This document shows, piece by piece, positions 1 through 11,799 of a stretch of DNA of 64,000 nucleotides. The notes below the pieces were generated by a model that worked only from the letters and a program-made list of their open reading frames with translations, was not told the origin of the DNA and searched no databases. Position 1 is the stretch's first letter. Each line of letters starts with the position of its first letter. Where the stretch lies: positions 1-64,000 of the forward strand of contig CAUJNA010001529.1 of the NCBI GenBank assembly GCA_963377175.1. The letters are read 5' to 3'. Made by a program: the position numbers and the translations under genes. The stretch is from Effrenium voratum (lineage: Eukaryota > Sar > Dinophyceae > Suessiales > Symbiodiniaceae).

Positions 1-25
1 GCGCGAAAAACAAACCTTCAGCCAG

Positions 26-65
26 GACCACGGAGCTGGCGATCATTGAGTACGGCTTCTCCAAG
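26..65 (+). CDS. Glutamate synthase (GOGAT) exon, linker to beta domain
   Basis: Reads TTELAIIEYGFSK after an acceptor CCAG (22-25). This matches the stretch of GOGAT (E/CAIIDRAFENGW type) just before the first FAD/NAD(P)-binding fold. It joins in frame to the next exon, which opens with GWIKPQPP. The downstream intron (66-849) starts GC and ends AG. GOGAT makes two glutamates from glutamine and 2-oxoglutarate; in fused forms this C-terminal domain passes electrons from NAD(P)H. The boundary is inferred from protein continuity, not from transcript data. The upstream part of the gene lies outside the window. Confidence 0.75.
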
Positions 66-849
66 GCGGGAGCTGCAAGGGGTTCCCTGGAAAGGGTTTT
101 CTTTCGAAAGGGGTCTCTTTCTTTGGAGTTTTTTTCGGGAGTTCATTGTTCTTTTCCGGGTTGACATGTCGTGTTTTTGATTTCCGCCCTGGGGTTGGGT
201 CGCAATTTCGGGCGAGCCCCTTGTATTGGTTGGGACGGTACTCAGCCGTTCAAAAAGAATTATCATACACAACAAATTTTGCCAGAGACACGTTGTTTAT
301 TTCTCACTTCCTTGAAGAGTTTCAGCATGCTCATAGGCTCAACAAGCACCCAGACACACATACACACAAACACACAGTCTGACAGAGACTCACAGACACA
401 GGCGAACATACAGTTGGCTGGTGCTGAAACAGTGATATTGTGGCGGTGAGCACTATTGAAGCAGTACATTGTGGCAGTGTACAGTTGGCTGGTGCTATCG
501 AAACAGTGATGGCTAGTGGTATTCACACAGTGACAGTGTACCGTCAACAAGTGCCACCGGCACAGTGGTACTATGGCAACGATAGTATTGCAGTGTATGG
601 AGGCAGCGTTATTGAGACAGTCATGGAGGCAGCTGTTTGATACAGTGATGGTGTGGCAGTGACATTGGGGGCAGTCTCCTGTCTCAGCTGTTTTAGAAAA
701 AGCACCCGACAAGGGACCTACGTAAATCGAGATACAAGAGAACTAGACAATCACAGAGGACTCCGGACACACAAATAAATAAGCGTACCATTGGTGTTGT
801 GCGTTTGCTTTTTACGCTGTGACCAATCGAGTGTTTGTTTCGCCGGAAG
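66..849 (+). other. GOGAT intron 1 (GC-AG), no other gene
   Basis: A 784-bp intron starting GCGGGA and ending GGAAG. Between about 420 and 660 it holds a degenerate repeat of cagtg/ggctggtgct words, reading like an old minisatellite. The ORFs over it follow this repeat and show no domain. I see no mobile element here. Confidence 0.65.
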
Positions 850-980
850 GGCTGGATCAAGCCCCAGCCGCCTCTGCAGCGCACGGGGCGCCGGGTCTGC
901 GTCATCGGGTCCGGGCCCGCGGGGCTGGCGGTGGCGCAGCAGCTGAACCGCGCAGGGCACCTGGTGGAGGTCATCGAGAG
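850..980 (+). CDS. GOGAT exon, first dinucleotide-binding (GSGPAG) loop
   Basis: The translation starts [15 protein letters not shown] and continues to [21 protein letters not shown], then HLVEVIER. The GxGxxG/A loop of the FAD-binding Rossmann fold and the RTG that precedes it are typical of the GOGAT small subunit (GltD) and its fused homologues. The acceptor is GGAAG (845-849). The donor at 981 is GC. The next exon at 1943 restores the family sequence [15 protein letters not shown] with no missing residue, which supports both splice sites. The exon is GC-rich, unlike most of the intron around it. Confidence 0.9.
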
Positions 981-1942
981 GCAGGGCGAAAGAGAAGCGG
1001 AAAGGGGCGAATGCCGGAAAGGGACGGGACAGAAAAGGATGGAACCGGGGCGGGCCCCGTCGAAGGTTTGGGGGGGACGTCTTTTTTCTGCGCCTGGTTC
1101 GGCAGGGGAAAGAGTGCCAGGGAAATCCAAATGGCTACGTACTGCCCCTTAGCATCTATTTTGGGGTCGTTTTGAGACCGAAGCAAAGCTTTTTAGCCAA
1201 CTTTAGAGAACCTAGGGAAGCCCCTAAGGAAGCCCTAGACAAAGCCCTAGGGAAGCCTTAGGAAACCTTGAGGAAGCATGTTTGCGGAAAGCTTGAGCAC
1301 AATCAAGGGGTCTCTTAGGTTCAGCTTAGGAAGTCTTAGGGAAAATGCTGATACATCCACTTCCTAACTGCCCTAGAAATGGGACCCAGGTACCTTGAGG
1401 GCGGGGGGTAGGGGGGTCGGGGGGTACAGGCATTCGTAATGCAGGAAATTCGGGAACAGAAGCTGAAGACGAGCTGTTTCACCAAAGATCAACTATTTGT
1501 GATCCCGGCTGTCAGCTTGTTTCATTCATTGAACGCAAGCTTCTCACGGTTTGTTGCGTCCTGTTTCGAAACCTTTGCTTTGGTAACGTTTCCCGTATTG
1601 CTGTCGCATCTCCCGCGGCTTGGCTTTGCTGCACGGACTTGCCACCTTTCCTTGCAGGTTTAGGGTTGTATGGTGGGTTTAGAGGGGGTTTGGGTTGGTT
1701 TATGGATGGTGGCTCAAGGGTGGCAAAGGGTTTGAAAAGGTTGGTTTAGGCTTATGTTGTGAGTCGCCTGGGTTTGAGTTATTTTTTAGGATGGGTTGTA
1801 GAGTTGGTTTGGAAGGTTGGTATTGGCTGAAGTTGGTTTAGGGTCACGTGATGCAATGAGACGCGTCATTGGAAAGCTGTGTGCGAGGCTGCCACATGTC
1901 CATCGTTTCCGCAACCGAAGCATTCGCATGGCTCCGCGGGAG
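981..1942 (+). other. GOGAT intron 2 (GC-AG), degenerate short repeats
   Basis: A 962-bp intron from GCAGGG to GGGAG. At 1200-1345 there are repeated words around CCCTAGGGAAG. At 1660-1850 there are TTTAGGG/GGTTTGGGTT words that recall the TTTAGGG telomere repeat without forming a true array. No gene is visible. Confidence 0.7.
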
Positions 1943-2039
1943 GGCCGACCGCCCTGGGGGCCTTCTGATGTACGGCATCCCATCCATGAAGCTGGATAAG
2001 ATTGAGAAAGTGCTGCGCCGCATCACGCTCCTGAAGCAG
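1943..2039 (+). CDS. GOGAT exon, [10 protein letters not shown] segment
   Basis: Reads [19 protein letters not shown] followed by [13 protein letters not shown], the conserved segment of the GltD fold that follows the GSGPAG region. The next conserved residues (EGITFKCNTELG) appear only at 25587. The simplest join is CAG(2039) then GAG(25587), so the donor is GA and the acceptor TAG. That gives a 23,547-bp GA-AG intron. GA and GC donors with AG|G borders are known in dinoflagellates. Confidence 0.9.
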
Positions 2040-2319
2040 GAGAGGGCAACGGCTGAGGGGCCGTGTATCCGTGAGGTCGCTTTGGCAAAATGCTAGGGTC
2101 TGGCACCCCAAGAGGGAAGATCATACCCTATGTGCCGTTCTGGCTGGTTTGACCTTGTTTTTTAATGGAAGTGAGGTCAAATTGCAATTGTTGGTTGGAT
2201 TTGAAATCGGACCATTCCCAACAATTGCAAAATTCGGTACTCCCAAATATTGTGGAAATATTTACCCTCCCTCCCACTAACAGGTATCGGGTATTTACCA
2301 CCCGCATGTGCGAGTGGCT

Positions 2320-4700
2320 CCCACCCCTGGCACGCCCGCTCGCGCTCACGCGCATCACGGCAGAGCTGCACGCACGCAGGCACATGATAACCGCACGCGC
2401 TCACGCGCATCACGTCAGAGGCATAAGTACCTAGGCCGTGGTTTTTCGTTTCTGGTGTTTTTTCGGGTGCTCAGCACCAGAACAACTGGACACATCGTGA
2501 AAACTTGAACAAATTTGTTTCTTTAATCGTAGTCTCACATTGCCCCAGCTTCCCGTAAGGCTTTTGTTGGACAACAGCAGTGGGCTGCTAAGGAGCTTCT
2601 AGTTGCAGATAAAGGCTACATAATACCTTCATCATTTGCGGCTCAGTTGAGGCCGAGCAGCACAAAGTCCCGTAGGGGCATGTGTGAGCAGGCAGTTTTA
2701 AATGCCACTCAATGATAAACGTGTACAACGTTCCCGGTTCAAGAAGGATTCGGTTCTTGCCTTGGTCGTGGTCGATTCTTAGGGCCAGCTTCCAAGTAAC
2801 GGTTCGGTTCTACACGGTTCGGTCCCGGGGCGGTTCGAAGCGATTCAATTCTGAAAGGGCTTCGATTGCGGTTCTTGAGCCCCAAGCCAACCCCAAACAC
2901 CCTGAACCAACCCGAAGCCCCAATGCTTCTCTAGTGCTCTTCTAGTGATGCTACTCTAGTGCTCCTTTACTGCTGCTCCAACGCCCCTCGCCCTCCAAAC
3001 CTAAGCCCAAGCCAACCCTTTGCCCTAAACCAACCCTCAGCCAGCCCAACCCCTTAAACCAGCCCTAAACACCTTGAACCGACCCTACAAACCAACCCAA
3101 AAAAGCCCTGAACCAAACCAATGCTTTTCCAGGGCTACCGCTCCTCAAGCTTCCTCGCGCGTACCGCTCTTCTAGTGATGCTACTTTAGTGCTCCTTGAC
3201 GCTCCTCCACTGCTCCTCAAGCGCTCCTCTAGCTCACAGGCTTAACCCGAAACCGACCCCGCAAGCAGCCCTACCAACCCTCAACCAACCCAAACCAACC
3301 CCAGCCCCAAACCGCCCAAAAACCAACCCAAGCCAGCCTTCATGTTCTTTGCCGTTTCCTTTCTCTATTCGTGCCCTGCAAATATGGATTAATTTTTCCA
3401 ACATTGTCATCCTGGTTTCTTCCACAGGGCTTTTTGGTTTTCCATATTTGTCTACAGACGTGCCTGACTTATGCCTGATATTTCTATCTTCTATCTCCAC
3501 ATAAAAATGGCTGTCATTTTTGAGCCCATCGTACATTGAACATATATGTGTCATCACGTGTATCTCTTTGGACGTCTTCCTCAGGTTCAAGGCTTTCTTG
3601 TCGTTTGACAAAACAATGGCAACGCAATCCTCCAAACTCTCGATTACCAAACACTAACATTGTATGGCGCGTTGTGAGATTTACAATCCATTTTCACGAC
3701 AGTCCTTGCAGATGTCTTTCAACTTTTGACGCTTACAAAGTTGATTGCCTCCACACTCTCTACGGCGTGCTTTGAAGATGCCGCGCTAGCAAATTCCACT
3801 TGCACCAGAGTCTTTGCATTGACTTCTGTCTTTACCATTCTCACAATTTCTACTTCCATTGCAGTCCTGCGTTGATATTCTCTTCGCTCACAAAATTGAC
3901 TACCAGAATCCTTACATCTCTATTTGAGTTTACCGTGCTGACACAGTTGACTACCACCATTCTCTTTGCTTTAACTGCTCGATATCATTTGTAATGTGAA
4001 AGTAAACTACACCAAGCTCTCGCTTTTTCATACAACATTATATTAAAGCCTTTCACGGTTCATGTTCCCTCCATGCTTTGCGATTCTTTTGCAGAATGGT
4101 TGGGCTGTGTTTCTCTCGTTTACCTGTGCTCCAAACCCATCGGGCCTTTCGTCAGCGACTAATGGCGCTAACCATCGTCGCTAAGCGTCCTCGTTCTCTC
4201 TGGCGCTTTCATTCATAAGTTTAGAAAACATGCGACGAGCTCGGTTGTATTCAGTGAAACCTTCTACAAGTGTTGGAACCAACCTCCGGACAAAAGAGCT
4301 TGGCCGGGAGCTAGGACGGAGTTGGTTGTTTGCACACGGTGTATTCATACTTTCAACATTGACGCAAGTTCTTAGCGATCGAGGGTCTAACCATGAGTTG
4401 TCTTCAGCGTTCAAGTGAAGCTTTTAATAACGATTTCCGCTAGTAGGACAATAAACATTTCAACGGCGTGGGAAAATGAAACTGCCCTGGGGTCTAAGAC
4501 ACAGCTGGAAACTTTGTGAAATTTAGAACAAGAACCTATTCAGGCGCGAGCGTGACGCGGTGAGCGGGTGTGCTTACCATGTGCCAGCGTGGGAGCAGCT
4601 CTGACATGATGCGTGTGAGCGGGTGTGCTGCTCATGTAACCGCGCGCGTGCAGCTCTGACGTGATGCGCGTGAGCGTGTGCTTTTCATGCGCGCGCCAAC
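2320..4700. mobile_element. Candidate old non-autonomous element with inverted subterminal repeats
   Basis: Two copies of a roughly 60-bp motif at 2330-2425 recur in reverse-complement orientation, again about twice, at 4560-4695. The shared core on the right reads gcagctctgacgtgatgcg followed by cgtgagcg. The CCCTAAA/AACCAACCC-rich stretch inside the left side (2880-3340) is also mirrored by GGGTTGG words just outside the right side (4740-4805). No transposase, clean end or target duplication was found, so a simple inverted duplication is possible. The interior shows no gene. Confidence 0.35.
2880..3340. repeat. Degenerate CCCTAAA/AACCAACCC-rich repeat
   Basis: C- and A-rich tract made of ccaaccc, aaccctaaac and ctctagtgctcc words. 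It resembles degenerate interstitial telomere-type sequence (CCCTAAA) but has no regular period. Confidence 0.5.
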
Positions 4701-4805
4701 GCGCGCAGCGTGGTTTTCCCGCTCCGGCGCCCTCTAGTCATAGGGAGTTAGGATGGGCTATCTTTGGGTTGGCTTAGGGTTGGGATTGGTTGGGTTGGTT
4801 TAGGG

Positions 4806-6357
4806 TTGCTGTCCACCATTCGTTTTATGATGAACAGTTTTTGAGAAACCACACCCTCGCAGTCTGGAGCATATGCCGATGCTGTCTGGAGCATATGCCC
4901 TTGCTCATTTTGAATGATTGGCATGCCCATTGCCCATTCCTTGAAATGAATTGTTCATTCCTAAATATGAGTTGCTCGTTCCTGAAAATAAACGGCTCGC
5001 TGAATGGGACGAACTGTACGTGCAGTCTCATTGTAGCAGCTAAAGTCTTTTCTCTTGTGACTATTTTATAGTCATAATTCCTAAAGATTATATTGTTCTC
5101 TATTTTTCATGTTCATAACTTGCTTAGCTGATTCAATGGTTCTAAATCTGAACGCTGAGCATTCATTTTTTGATTGGCTCTTGTTGTATCTTTGTCTTTT
5201 GTCTTTTGAATCATTTTTGTTGGCATGATGATGTGAAATTTGTTGATATATGTGTTTTTGAGTTAGGGTTCTTACTTGTTTTTGTTGATTGGTGTTCTGT
5301 GAGTATGCTTGTTTGATGTATTGATTGTTGTGTTCTTTAAGTATTTTGTTGGTTGGTGGGCCTGGCTTGCCCCGCGGACTTCGATCATGCAAGATATGTA
5401 CATGTGTGTCCCTGGTTGGTCACTATTTGTCGAGCGGCAGACCTTGAAAAGCACTGGCGTTGGTCTAGCTGGTCTGGCATCTGTTTCGTGTCATCAACCA
5501 AGGCCGGAACACTACGGGGGCCGTGTTGCGGGTAAAATGCCTTCATGTATTTTTGAGTATATATTTTTGAGATCATAGAAGTATCGTGGTTGCTTGAAAG
5601 CAGACACAACAAGTACCGTGTTGAAAGCAGAAGTGGCCGGATAGCTCCTAGGCATGCTCCGAAAGATGCTAGACAGTAGCTACCACTAGAACAGTACATG
5701 CCAGAGATACGAGCAACACATGAAAAGTAGGCGGGAGCGAAAATTCTGGTAAAAATCACTATTTTTGCTAGGCACGTATTTCTTGAGGCGCGCGTTATAT
5801 AGACAGAAACAAGGTTAGGCGAATGACAAGCTTGTGCTGGACACCTGGTGCACAACGATAGGGGTATGCTAAACATGTGTTAGACATATAGCAAAAATGT
5901 GCTAGATATTTCCGAGATATGTTGGATGTATGGCAAATGACACACGCGCGCGGTAGCCACTTTCCAAATGCGCTCTCGGATTTGTTTTAGGTATTTGGAT
6001 TGCGTGACAGGAGCTTGATAAATATTCTAGAGGAATGTCAGTAGACATGCGTTGGATCTACCCTAGGATTACCATGTGGTGCACAAAGAAGGCGTATGCC
6101 AGATGCATTCTAGGATCTCTACCAGGTTTGCCTTAGGCATTGCTAGCTGATAATGCAGTAATATGTTAAATATGACAGACAAGTGTCTGGGAAATTACTG
6201 CACAATGCTAGCGGCCTAGCGGTGTGCTCAACATGTTAAGGCTATAGCAGACATTCGCCCGGCCTATGCAAGGAATATGTTGGGCGCGTGACACGGTAAC
6301 CGGCAAATTCTACACACATCACACGGTTCATAAATTTCAGTCCCAAATGACACCAAA
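4806..6357. other. Intronic spacer left of element A, no gene seen
   Basis: AT-rich to mixed sequence. From about 5590 to 6300 short words such as tgctaga, ggcatg, agacat and atgttgg recur irregularly, suggesting a decayed repeat. No domain or RNA gene was recognised. The CTAAA immediately left of element A (6358-6362) is its target duplication. Confidence 0.5.
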
Positions 6358-6362
6358 CTAAA

Positions 6363-6545
6363 TGTGAATAGCTTGTGGGCCACCAGTGCATTCACAACAA
6401 ATTACAATTGCATTGTGACTGGTGGCGGCAAAGGCACAAAAATATCGACTTACGGAAAGGGTACTGTTCCGAGGATATTCGGGACACCGTGCTCTTTCCG
6501 AGGGGCAACACAAAAACTGTTTCAAAGTACCCCCTCGGTTTCTCA
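6363..6545 (+). repeat. Element A 5' LTR
   Basis: Starts TGTGAATAG and ends TTTCTCA. The first 45 bp and the last 70 bp align with 24664-24799. The middle part (about 6410-6460) is missing from the 3' copy. The TG...CA ends and flanking CTAAA fix the edges. Confidence 0.93.
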
Positions 6546-6561
6546 GGTTCTCAGCCGTAGG
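6546..6561 (+). other. Element A primer-binding-site candidate
   Basis: GGTTCTCAGCCGTAGG directly follows the 5' LTR. Element B has GGTTATCAGCCGTAGG at the same place, one base different, while the rest of the leaders differ. Conservation at this position suggests a minus-strand primer site. It lacks the TGG that pairs with a tRNA 3' CCA. Its complement looks like an anticodon arm (loop CUGAGAA), as in the half-tRNA priming known for Drosophila copia. That reading is inference. Confidence 0.5.
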
Positions 6562-6642
6562 GCTTGTCCCAGGTGCTGCGAGACAAAGATTGACTTGAAG
6601 CGAGAGGTCTTGAACCCCGCTTCATATTGAATCAATCGATAT

Positions 6643-6663
6643 ATATATATATATGTATATATA
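6643..6663. repeat. TA microsatellite
   Basis: Short run of alternating TA inside element A's gag leader; a similar run sits at 15606-15622. Confidence 0.85.
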
Positions 6664-6735
6664 CACTGCCAAGTGGCACAACACTTACGTGACAATGTCT
6701 GATGGGAGATCTTCGATTACATTCAGGCAAACAGG

Positions 6736-7735
6736 ATGAATGAGCTTGAGGCAATGGCCTATGGTTTCAACAACGAAGCTCAACAGTTGCGAGCGGAGAG
6801 CAGTGAAATCTCGACTTCGTTTCGGAAAGCGATCGAAGTCATGAGAACGAGCGTCTTCGAGAGGCGATGAGACAAGAAGAATCGACTATGCAAGCTAAGC
6901 TGAGAGGTTCGGAGATGCAGCACAATAACATAGTTACCAACAAAGATGGACAGATCCAAGCCCTGAAAGGTCAAATGCAGCACCTGAAAGGTCAAATGCA
7001 GCACCTGTCCGGGAGTGAATCAAGGGAAGAATGGTTCCGATCAGCTGAGAAGCTAGCCGATTAGAGAGCCAAGGCTATGAAGCTTCAGGTTACCAGTGAG
7101 GCGAGAGTGCAACTGAGCCAGACTCTAAGGAACCATTTGAACTGAAAAGAGGCAGAAGCCTCTAATCGAAGGAGTGGTCCGAAGCCAGAAAGGAGAGTCA
7201 CGGCATGCCGGTCTACCAAAATGGCAGAGGAGCAAGCTGAGCTGATGAAGAAGAACGTGAAATGGGTTGAGAGTATGATGGCTCAGAGTCAGCACAGGTT
7301 CCGACACTGAAACTGAAGCGGGACCCGAGAAGAAGAAAAAGAAGGCTGCATCCACGGGTTCATTATGGGAAGATTCCGAGAGTGAAGCAGAGTCGACCTG
7401 TAGTGAGGAAGATAGCGATGCTGAGACCGAATGTGCGCCCGCAACCCCGAAAGCCAAGCTGCACCACCCCAAGAAAGGGAAAGAAGACCAAGAGCGTGGT
7501 GTTCCGGGATTGGGTTGAGCACGATGATGGTGACGTGAGCAACCAAGAGTTTCCTGAGAGATATCGCAGTGACGATCACGGGAAGAAAGGTGTCAGCGTC
7601 GAGTATGCGAAGGAAGATCAGTACCAGGAAAGCATAACTGCCGCTAGTAGAGCTGCGAAGGCGGGTGAACTGTGGGAGAACCGCGTCCGTGGCAAGGGGA
7701 TGGACCTGTCATCAGTGATTTCGAATCCATGAGGG
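6736..7735 (+). pseudogene. Element A gag remnant (coiled coil and acidic spacer)
   Basis: Broken frames carry a charged, glutamine-rich, probably coiled-coil stretch: NKDGQIQALKGQMQHLKGQ at about 6940-6998, with a 21-bp tandem duplication giving KGQMQHL twice. An acidic serine-rich spacer and SVVFRDWVEHDDGDVSNQEF (about 7497-7556) follow, then EYAKEDQYQESITAASRAAK. No zinc knuckle is visible. Position between LTR and protease marks it as gag, but the function is inferred from context. Confidence 0.6.
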
Positions 7736-7739
7736 AGAC

Positions 7740-8104
7740 CCAACACGCAATAATAGCCATGGTAGTGAAATCGGTTAAACCCAAAAGAATGAAATGGCTC
7801 ATGGACACCGGATGCGGGCACAATCTGGTAGGGTTGAAAGTGGCGAGCAAGTTAGGTCTTAATCCAAGGATGAGTTCAGAAGCGATGACCTTCATGACAG
7901 CGAATGGAATCACGGAGACTGATCAGAAGGTTGACCTTGTCATAGATGAAATGCAAGACACGATATTGCCTTTTGTGATGGAAGAGTCTCCATCAGTCTT
8001 GTCTATTGGAAAGAGATGTGCAGAGGATGGTTATGGTTTTCTATGGATGCCCGGGGAAGAACCTAGCATGTTCAATGATCGGAAGTCTGTGATATTTTTT
8101 GTGC
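7740..8104 (+). pseudogene. Element A retropepsin (aspartic protease), 5' part
   Basis: KRMKWLMDTGCGHNLVGLK holds the retropepsin DTG catalytic triplet. FMTANGITETDQKVDLVID and ESPSVLSIGKRCAEDGYGF follow, the arrangement also seen in element B's protease. The frame stops matching at about 8104 after RKSVIFFV and picks up again at 14168 as KDHIPYLVTNDE. The DIRS-like element therefore sits inside the protease region. Confidence 0.8.
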
Positions 8105-8189
8105 ATTCAATCTCATGGATTGGTCTTTTGGTCTGAGTTTATGCTATCTTCCGTAGCATGTTTAGCTCGGGGACATTTTTCTTTTTTGA

Positions 8190-8830
8190 TAGGTGCGATC
8201 GGTCACGCAATGGAGGCCGTTTACAATGCAGTGTGGGAAGATCTGGATCTTCCTGACGAGTTGAAAGAGAGGATCGTTGCTTTCAGAATCGGAATCCGTC
8301 TCTCTTCGTTATGCTTTCGATACAGATCGTGAGTTGGCGGATTTCATCCTCTTGTTTTCACGCGTTGCCGTTCATGAGGATGCGCTGGTGTCCATGGTCA
8401 ACCAGGTGACGCATTGGAGGTCTAGACACATCATCGCTTGAATTCGTTTGAAATTGAGAGGACGAAGCGCGTGAAGAAACCCCGCTTGCCTGAGCCTGAG
8501 CCATTGAACCCTGCGAATGTGGTTTGTGTCGCTTTGCAGTCCCAAAACATCATTCCGTCAGTCGCTGAAATCCCCGGAAGCTACCAAAGCCGACCTGGAG
8601 AAGTTGCGAGCACATTGGGCTGGTATTTTGGTTGGTATTGCGAGAGCAGCAAATCTTCCAATTGTTGGTGTGGCGCAACGCACTATCAATCCTAGAAGAT
8701 GGTTGTACAAAGTCCTTCATACAAGGTTTCGCAGCTTTCTTGAGCGTTGCGGAAGATACTGGAATGGTACCGGTTTCAGAACGCTTTTACTCAGACATTC
8801 TGGCTACAGACGTGCAAACATTATGTGACT
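8190..8830 (+). pseudogene. N-terminal part of the YR recombinase region
   Basis: Overlapping broken frames include AMEAVYNAVWEDLDLPDELK (about 8210-8270) and WRNALSILEDGCTKSFIQGF (about 8672-8731), leading directly towards the recombinase ORF. The likely role is the core-binding part of a tyrosine recombinase. No motif is firm enough to prove it. Confidence 0.4.
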
Positions 8831-8865
8831 GAATTTGAGGAAGGCCGAGGCGCACAGCGCCACCC

Positions 8866-9606
8866 TTGACCGTGGCTATGTTGGTGAGCGTGGAGCTCGT
8901 GGTGGCAGACCCTCAAAGGCCGACGTATGAAAGAGCCTTGGTGTGGACCTTATTGGTGGCAGTTTGGGCACGCGTGCGACTAGCGGACTTTGAAGGAGTG
9001 GACATGAATCGTTTCAAGCTGACTGGTACGGAATTGATCGGCGTCTTGGTTCGTACAAAGACTACAGGACCTGGAAAGCGTGCGCACGAGGTGAAATTTC
9101 ATGTGAGGCGTGGCACATCATTGGCAGGCGTAGGTTGGCTGACCATTGGTTGGGAAATTTGGGAACAGTACAGGGTGGATTTTCCCCGCAACTTTCTTTC
9201 GATGAAGTCCAACACTGACTGGTCCTTCCCTGTGCTGCGATATTTGAAGCCGGACGGGATGGCGAACTACTTCCGCTGTTTGATCATGAGCTTGCCGACG
9301 TCGAGACGGCAAAGGTTTACGCCGCAATTCCGCCTTGCAGACGATCAGTATTTGATGTGTGAGGATTCAGCCATGTTCTTTACGGGCCACAGCATGAGAC
9401 ACACCCTGCCAACAATCAGTGCCACGATGGGGCTGGACTATTTGGGTCGTGGGCATATTCCTATGCATTCTCAGCAGTATGTCCATACTTCCCGACAAGT
9501 AGTCCATCGAGCGCAAGAAGCAGTTGCCAAAGGCCTATGCACTGGCGATCCATCTTATGGCTGGACGACTTTCTTAATCAGCGCGGTGGAAACGGATTGG
9601 GTGTGA
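8866..9606 (+). pseudogene. Tyrosine recombinase (YR) of the DIRS-like element
   Basis: A 246-residue open frame. ARVRLADFEGVDM (about residues 35-47) supplies the first catalytic arginine region. FFTGHSMRHTLPTISATMGL (about residues 171-190) fits the HxxR signature, and QQYVHTSRQVVHRAQEA supplies the candidate catalytic tyrosine. YR proteins cut and rejoin DNA through a tyrosine-DNA link; in DIRS-like retroelements they replace the DDE integrase. A continuation rich in D and S with CKSCLKKG lies at about 9820-9999. Flanking stops suggest it no longer makes full-length protein. Confidence 0.7.
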
Positions 9607-10013
9607 GATCGAAGCACAAGATTATGTGTTCAAAAGTGCATGACGGCGGGGGTATTGAGACTTGGGATTTGGGCATGGCTTGGCCCACCGTTTCAAGTTC
9701 GCCATGTAAGGACGATCAGCCAGACGAGGATGGTCAGACTGATGGTCGTGATGACAAATCCAAGTCAGAACCTCAGTACTTTGTGACAGGCAGAAGAAAA
9801 ACTGGCTCAGAAGGCTGCACAAGCGCCACACATGTGGCAGCGTTGGGAAACGGACTTTCTTGATCATGTTCACAAATCTTGTGCGGATGCAGTATGCAAG
9901 AGCTGTCTCAAGAAGGGCGCTTTCGGTGCTGCGGATGATGATGATGAAAGTTCGAGCTCGGGAAGTTCGTCGTCGACTCAGTCGGATGACAAAGGGGCTT
10001 AAGTTTCACCGCA

Positions 10014-10850
10014 GTGTATCCTTGGGAAAAGCAAATCGGCATCGTATTGTCACACACTTGTCAGTTGAACCCCCTTTCAGATGTCTTGGCCAAGGCCAAT
10101 GTCTTAGGTCAATCAACAAAAACCGCGCGCGCGCGCGTGACCGACTTAGTCCTAAACGGCAATCCGCGCCGTCGGCTCAGCCAAGCCAGCATCGCTCGAT
10201 ATGTGATGATGGAACGTCACACCCAATTCAGTCCAGCCAGCTTTGGTGCATTCAGCGTTGCGTCCCAGATTGAGGGGAGAGGCAACTGTCAGAAGCATTG
10301 GCGATTCATGCTTGAGGCTCAGTTCAGTTGTGAGATGTGCCTGAGTGCACCACGCACACCGAGAGTTTTAGCGGGTTTCGCTGCATCTTTCTCACAAGCA
10401 CCTTGCATTCTTGAATCCTTGAAGCACGCAAACTCTGATCAGCTGGTACGCAAGCTGTTCATGCGCTAGTGTGCGGGAATCTGTTTCACCCCGGTGTCGT
10501 GCGGCGCTATGCCTGGGGGGCTGTCCTTACGGACGAGCAGAAGCGTGCATGGACCAATCAGAACGTTGATGCTGACCTCCACAATGTATTCAAAGAATGC
10601 GGTGTGAGAGAAGTTGATCAGTATGAGATAGGACAGCATTACAGAAGTACTTTGCGTTTTCTGCACTGGCTGAATTCGCATTGGATCCAAACACTCCTGG
10701 CAATCGCGCGGCGATCTCAGCAATTGTGGCTGCTTGGGAATCATCGAAGCAAGAGGATCTGCGCATTCGATCAGAATCAGAGCAGTTGGGCTTACAAAGG
10801 CAGATTCCGCACGCAGAGAGAACTGCTATGATCAGGGCAGTTGAGAAGGT
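10014..10850 (+). pseudogene. Unrecognised ORF remnants of the YR element
   Basis: Two overlapping open stretches (10014-10469, 151 codons, and 10469-10831, 120 codons) link the recombinase to the zinc-domain ORF. No motif was recognised. A short CG-dinucleotide run sits at about 10125-10140. They may belong to the gag of the same element. Confidence 0.3.
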
Positions 10851-10859
10851 TTAAGGCAC

Positions 10860-11755
10860 GACGCTGTCTGACCCTGAGATCCCGTCCCCAGAGTATGTTG
10901 CGCAATTGCTGGAGACGATTGAGTCAGATGAGCCGACGGCATCACCTTTGGATGAAGTTACGTCAAAATTAGAAGTTTCAGTGATGTCGTTGCAGACTTC
11001 TGTGGATGCCAGCGGCCGCCTCAAGATCAACCGGCAGAAGGCCAAAGGATCTATACCTGCATCCACACAAGAATTGCGATCCAAGTTGAAAGTCGAATCC
11101 ACGGCTTGGTTGATGTTGGCTTCAAAACTGCGAAACAAACAGTTCCTGCACGCAGCAACATTTCGATGCGTATATTGAGTACTTGCTGGGGCCCAAGTGT
11201 GTTGCAGGATGGAGGTGCCCAGCATGTCAGGTGAGCGCACTTTGGCTCAAGCTGCCTTGGACGGTAATGATCAACTATGAATTCGAGATGCGGAAGCACG
11301 CCATCAAGGACTCTTATCGCGAGAACAGACCCCTCACGAATTTGTTGGATGAGGTCACCAAGAATAGCGAGTTGAAGGAATTGTGCTTCACAACGCCAAT
11401 TGCTGTTACTCGTCGACATGGTTCAGAAGGTTCATCTGCGGATCGTCCATCGAAGTAGCACAAGGTTCAGCCGGGAGCAGAAGCTGTTTCGGTCTCAAAA
11501 GGCAAGAGCGCAGGCAAGGGCAAGTCTGCAAAAGGCCAGGGCAAGGCCAAGCGTCGCATTGTTTTTCCTGGCACAGACATTGAGCTGACCAACGTAACTC
11601 CAGATGGTCGACAGATTTGCTACGCGTACAACACAGGCAAGTGTGATGGCAAGTGTGGGCGCATTCACATGTGCAGGGCGAAGGGTTGCAACCAGAAGCG
11701 CCCCATCTTCAAGCATCCGGGTTGCGCCAAGTCCGGCAAGGCTGGTGGCTCCTGA
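10860..11755 (+). pseudogene. Gag-like ORF with Cys/His zinc domain (YR element)
   Basis: The last part reads RRIVFPGTDIELTNVTPDGR and then CYAYNTGKCDGKCGRIHMC with RAKGCNQKRPIFKHPGC. The spacing (C-x7-C-x3-C-x4-H-x-C, then C and HxxC) is a zinc-binding module that I associate with the RT-bearing ORF of dinoflagellate DIRS-like elements. Upstream, SPEYVAQLLETIESDEPTAS and a helical stretch at 10900-11180 look like gag. One or more frameshifts separate the two parts. Confidence 0.55.
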
Positions 11756-11799
11756 CAAGGTATGTCGTCGACGGCTTCACGCGTCTTTTGTCTACGAGT

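Noticed and set aside
835..1152. A stand-alone bacterial-type oxidoreductase gene
   Set aside because: Only the first part is conserved and it ends at a GC donor; the next conserved residues continue in a separate exon at 1943.
1660..1850. Telomere repeat array
   Set aside because: TTTAGGG-like words are irregular and mixed with other text; no head-to-tail array.
6120..6300. tRNA gene
   Set aside because: No cloverleaf with A and B boxes could be drawn here or elsewhere in the window.
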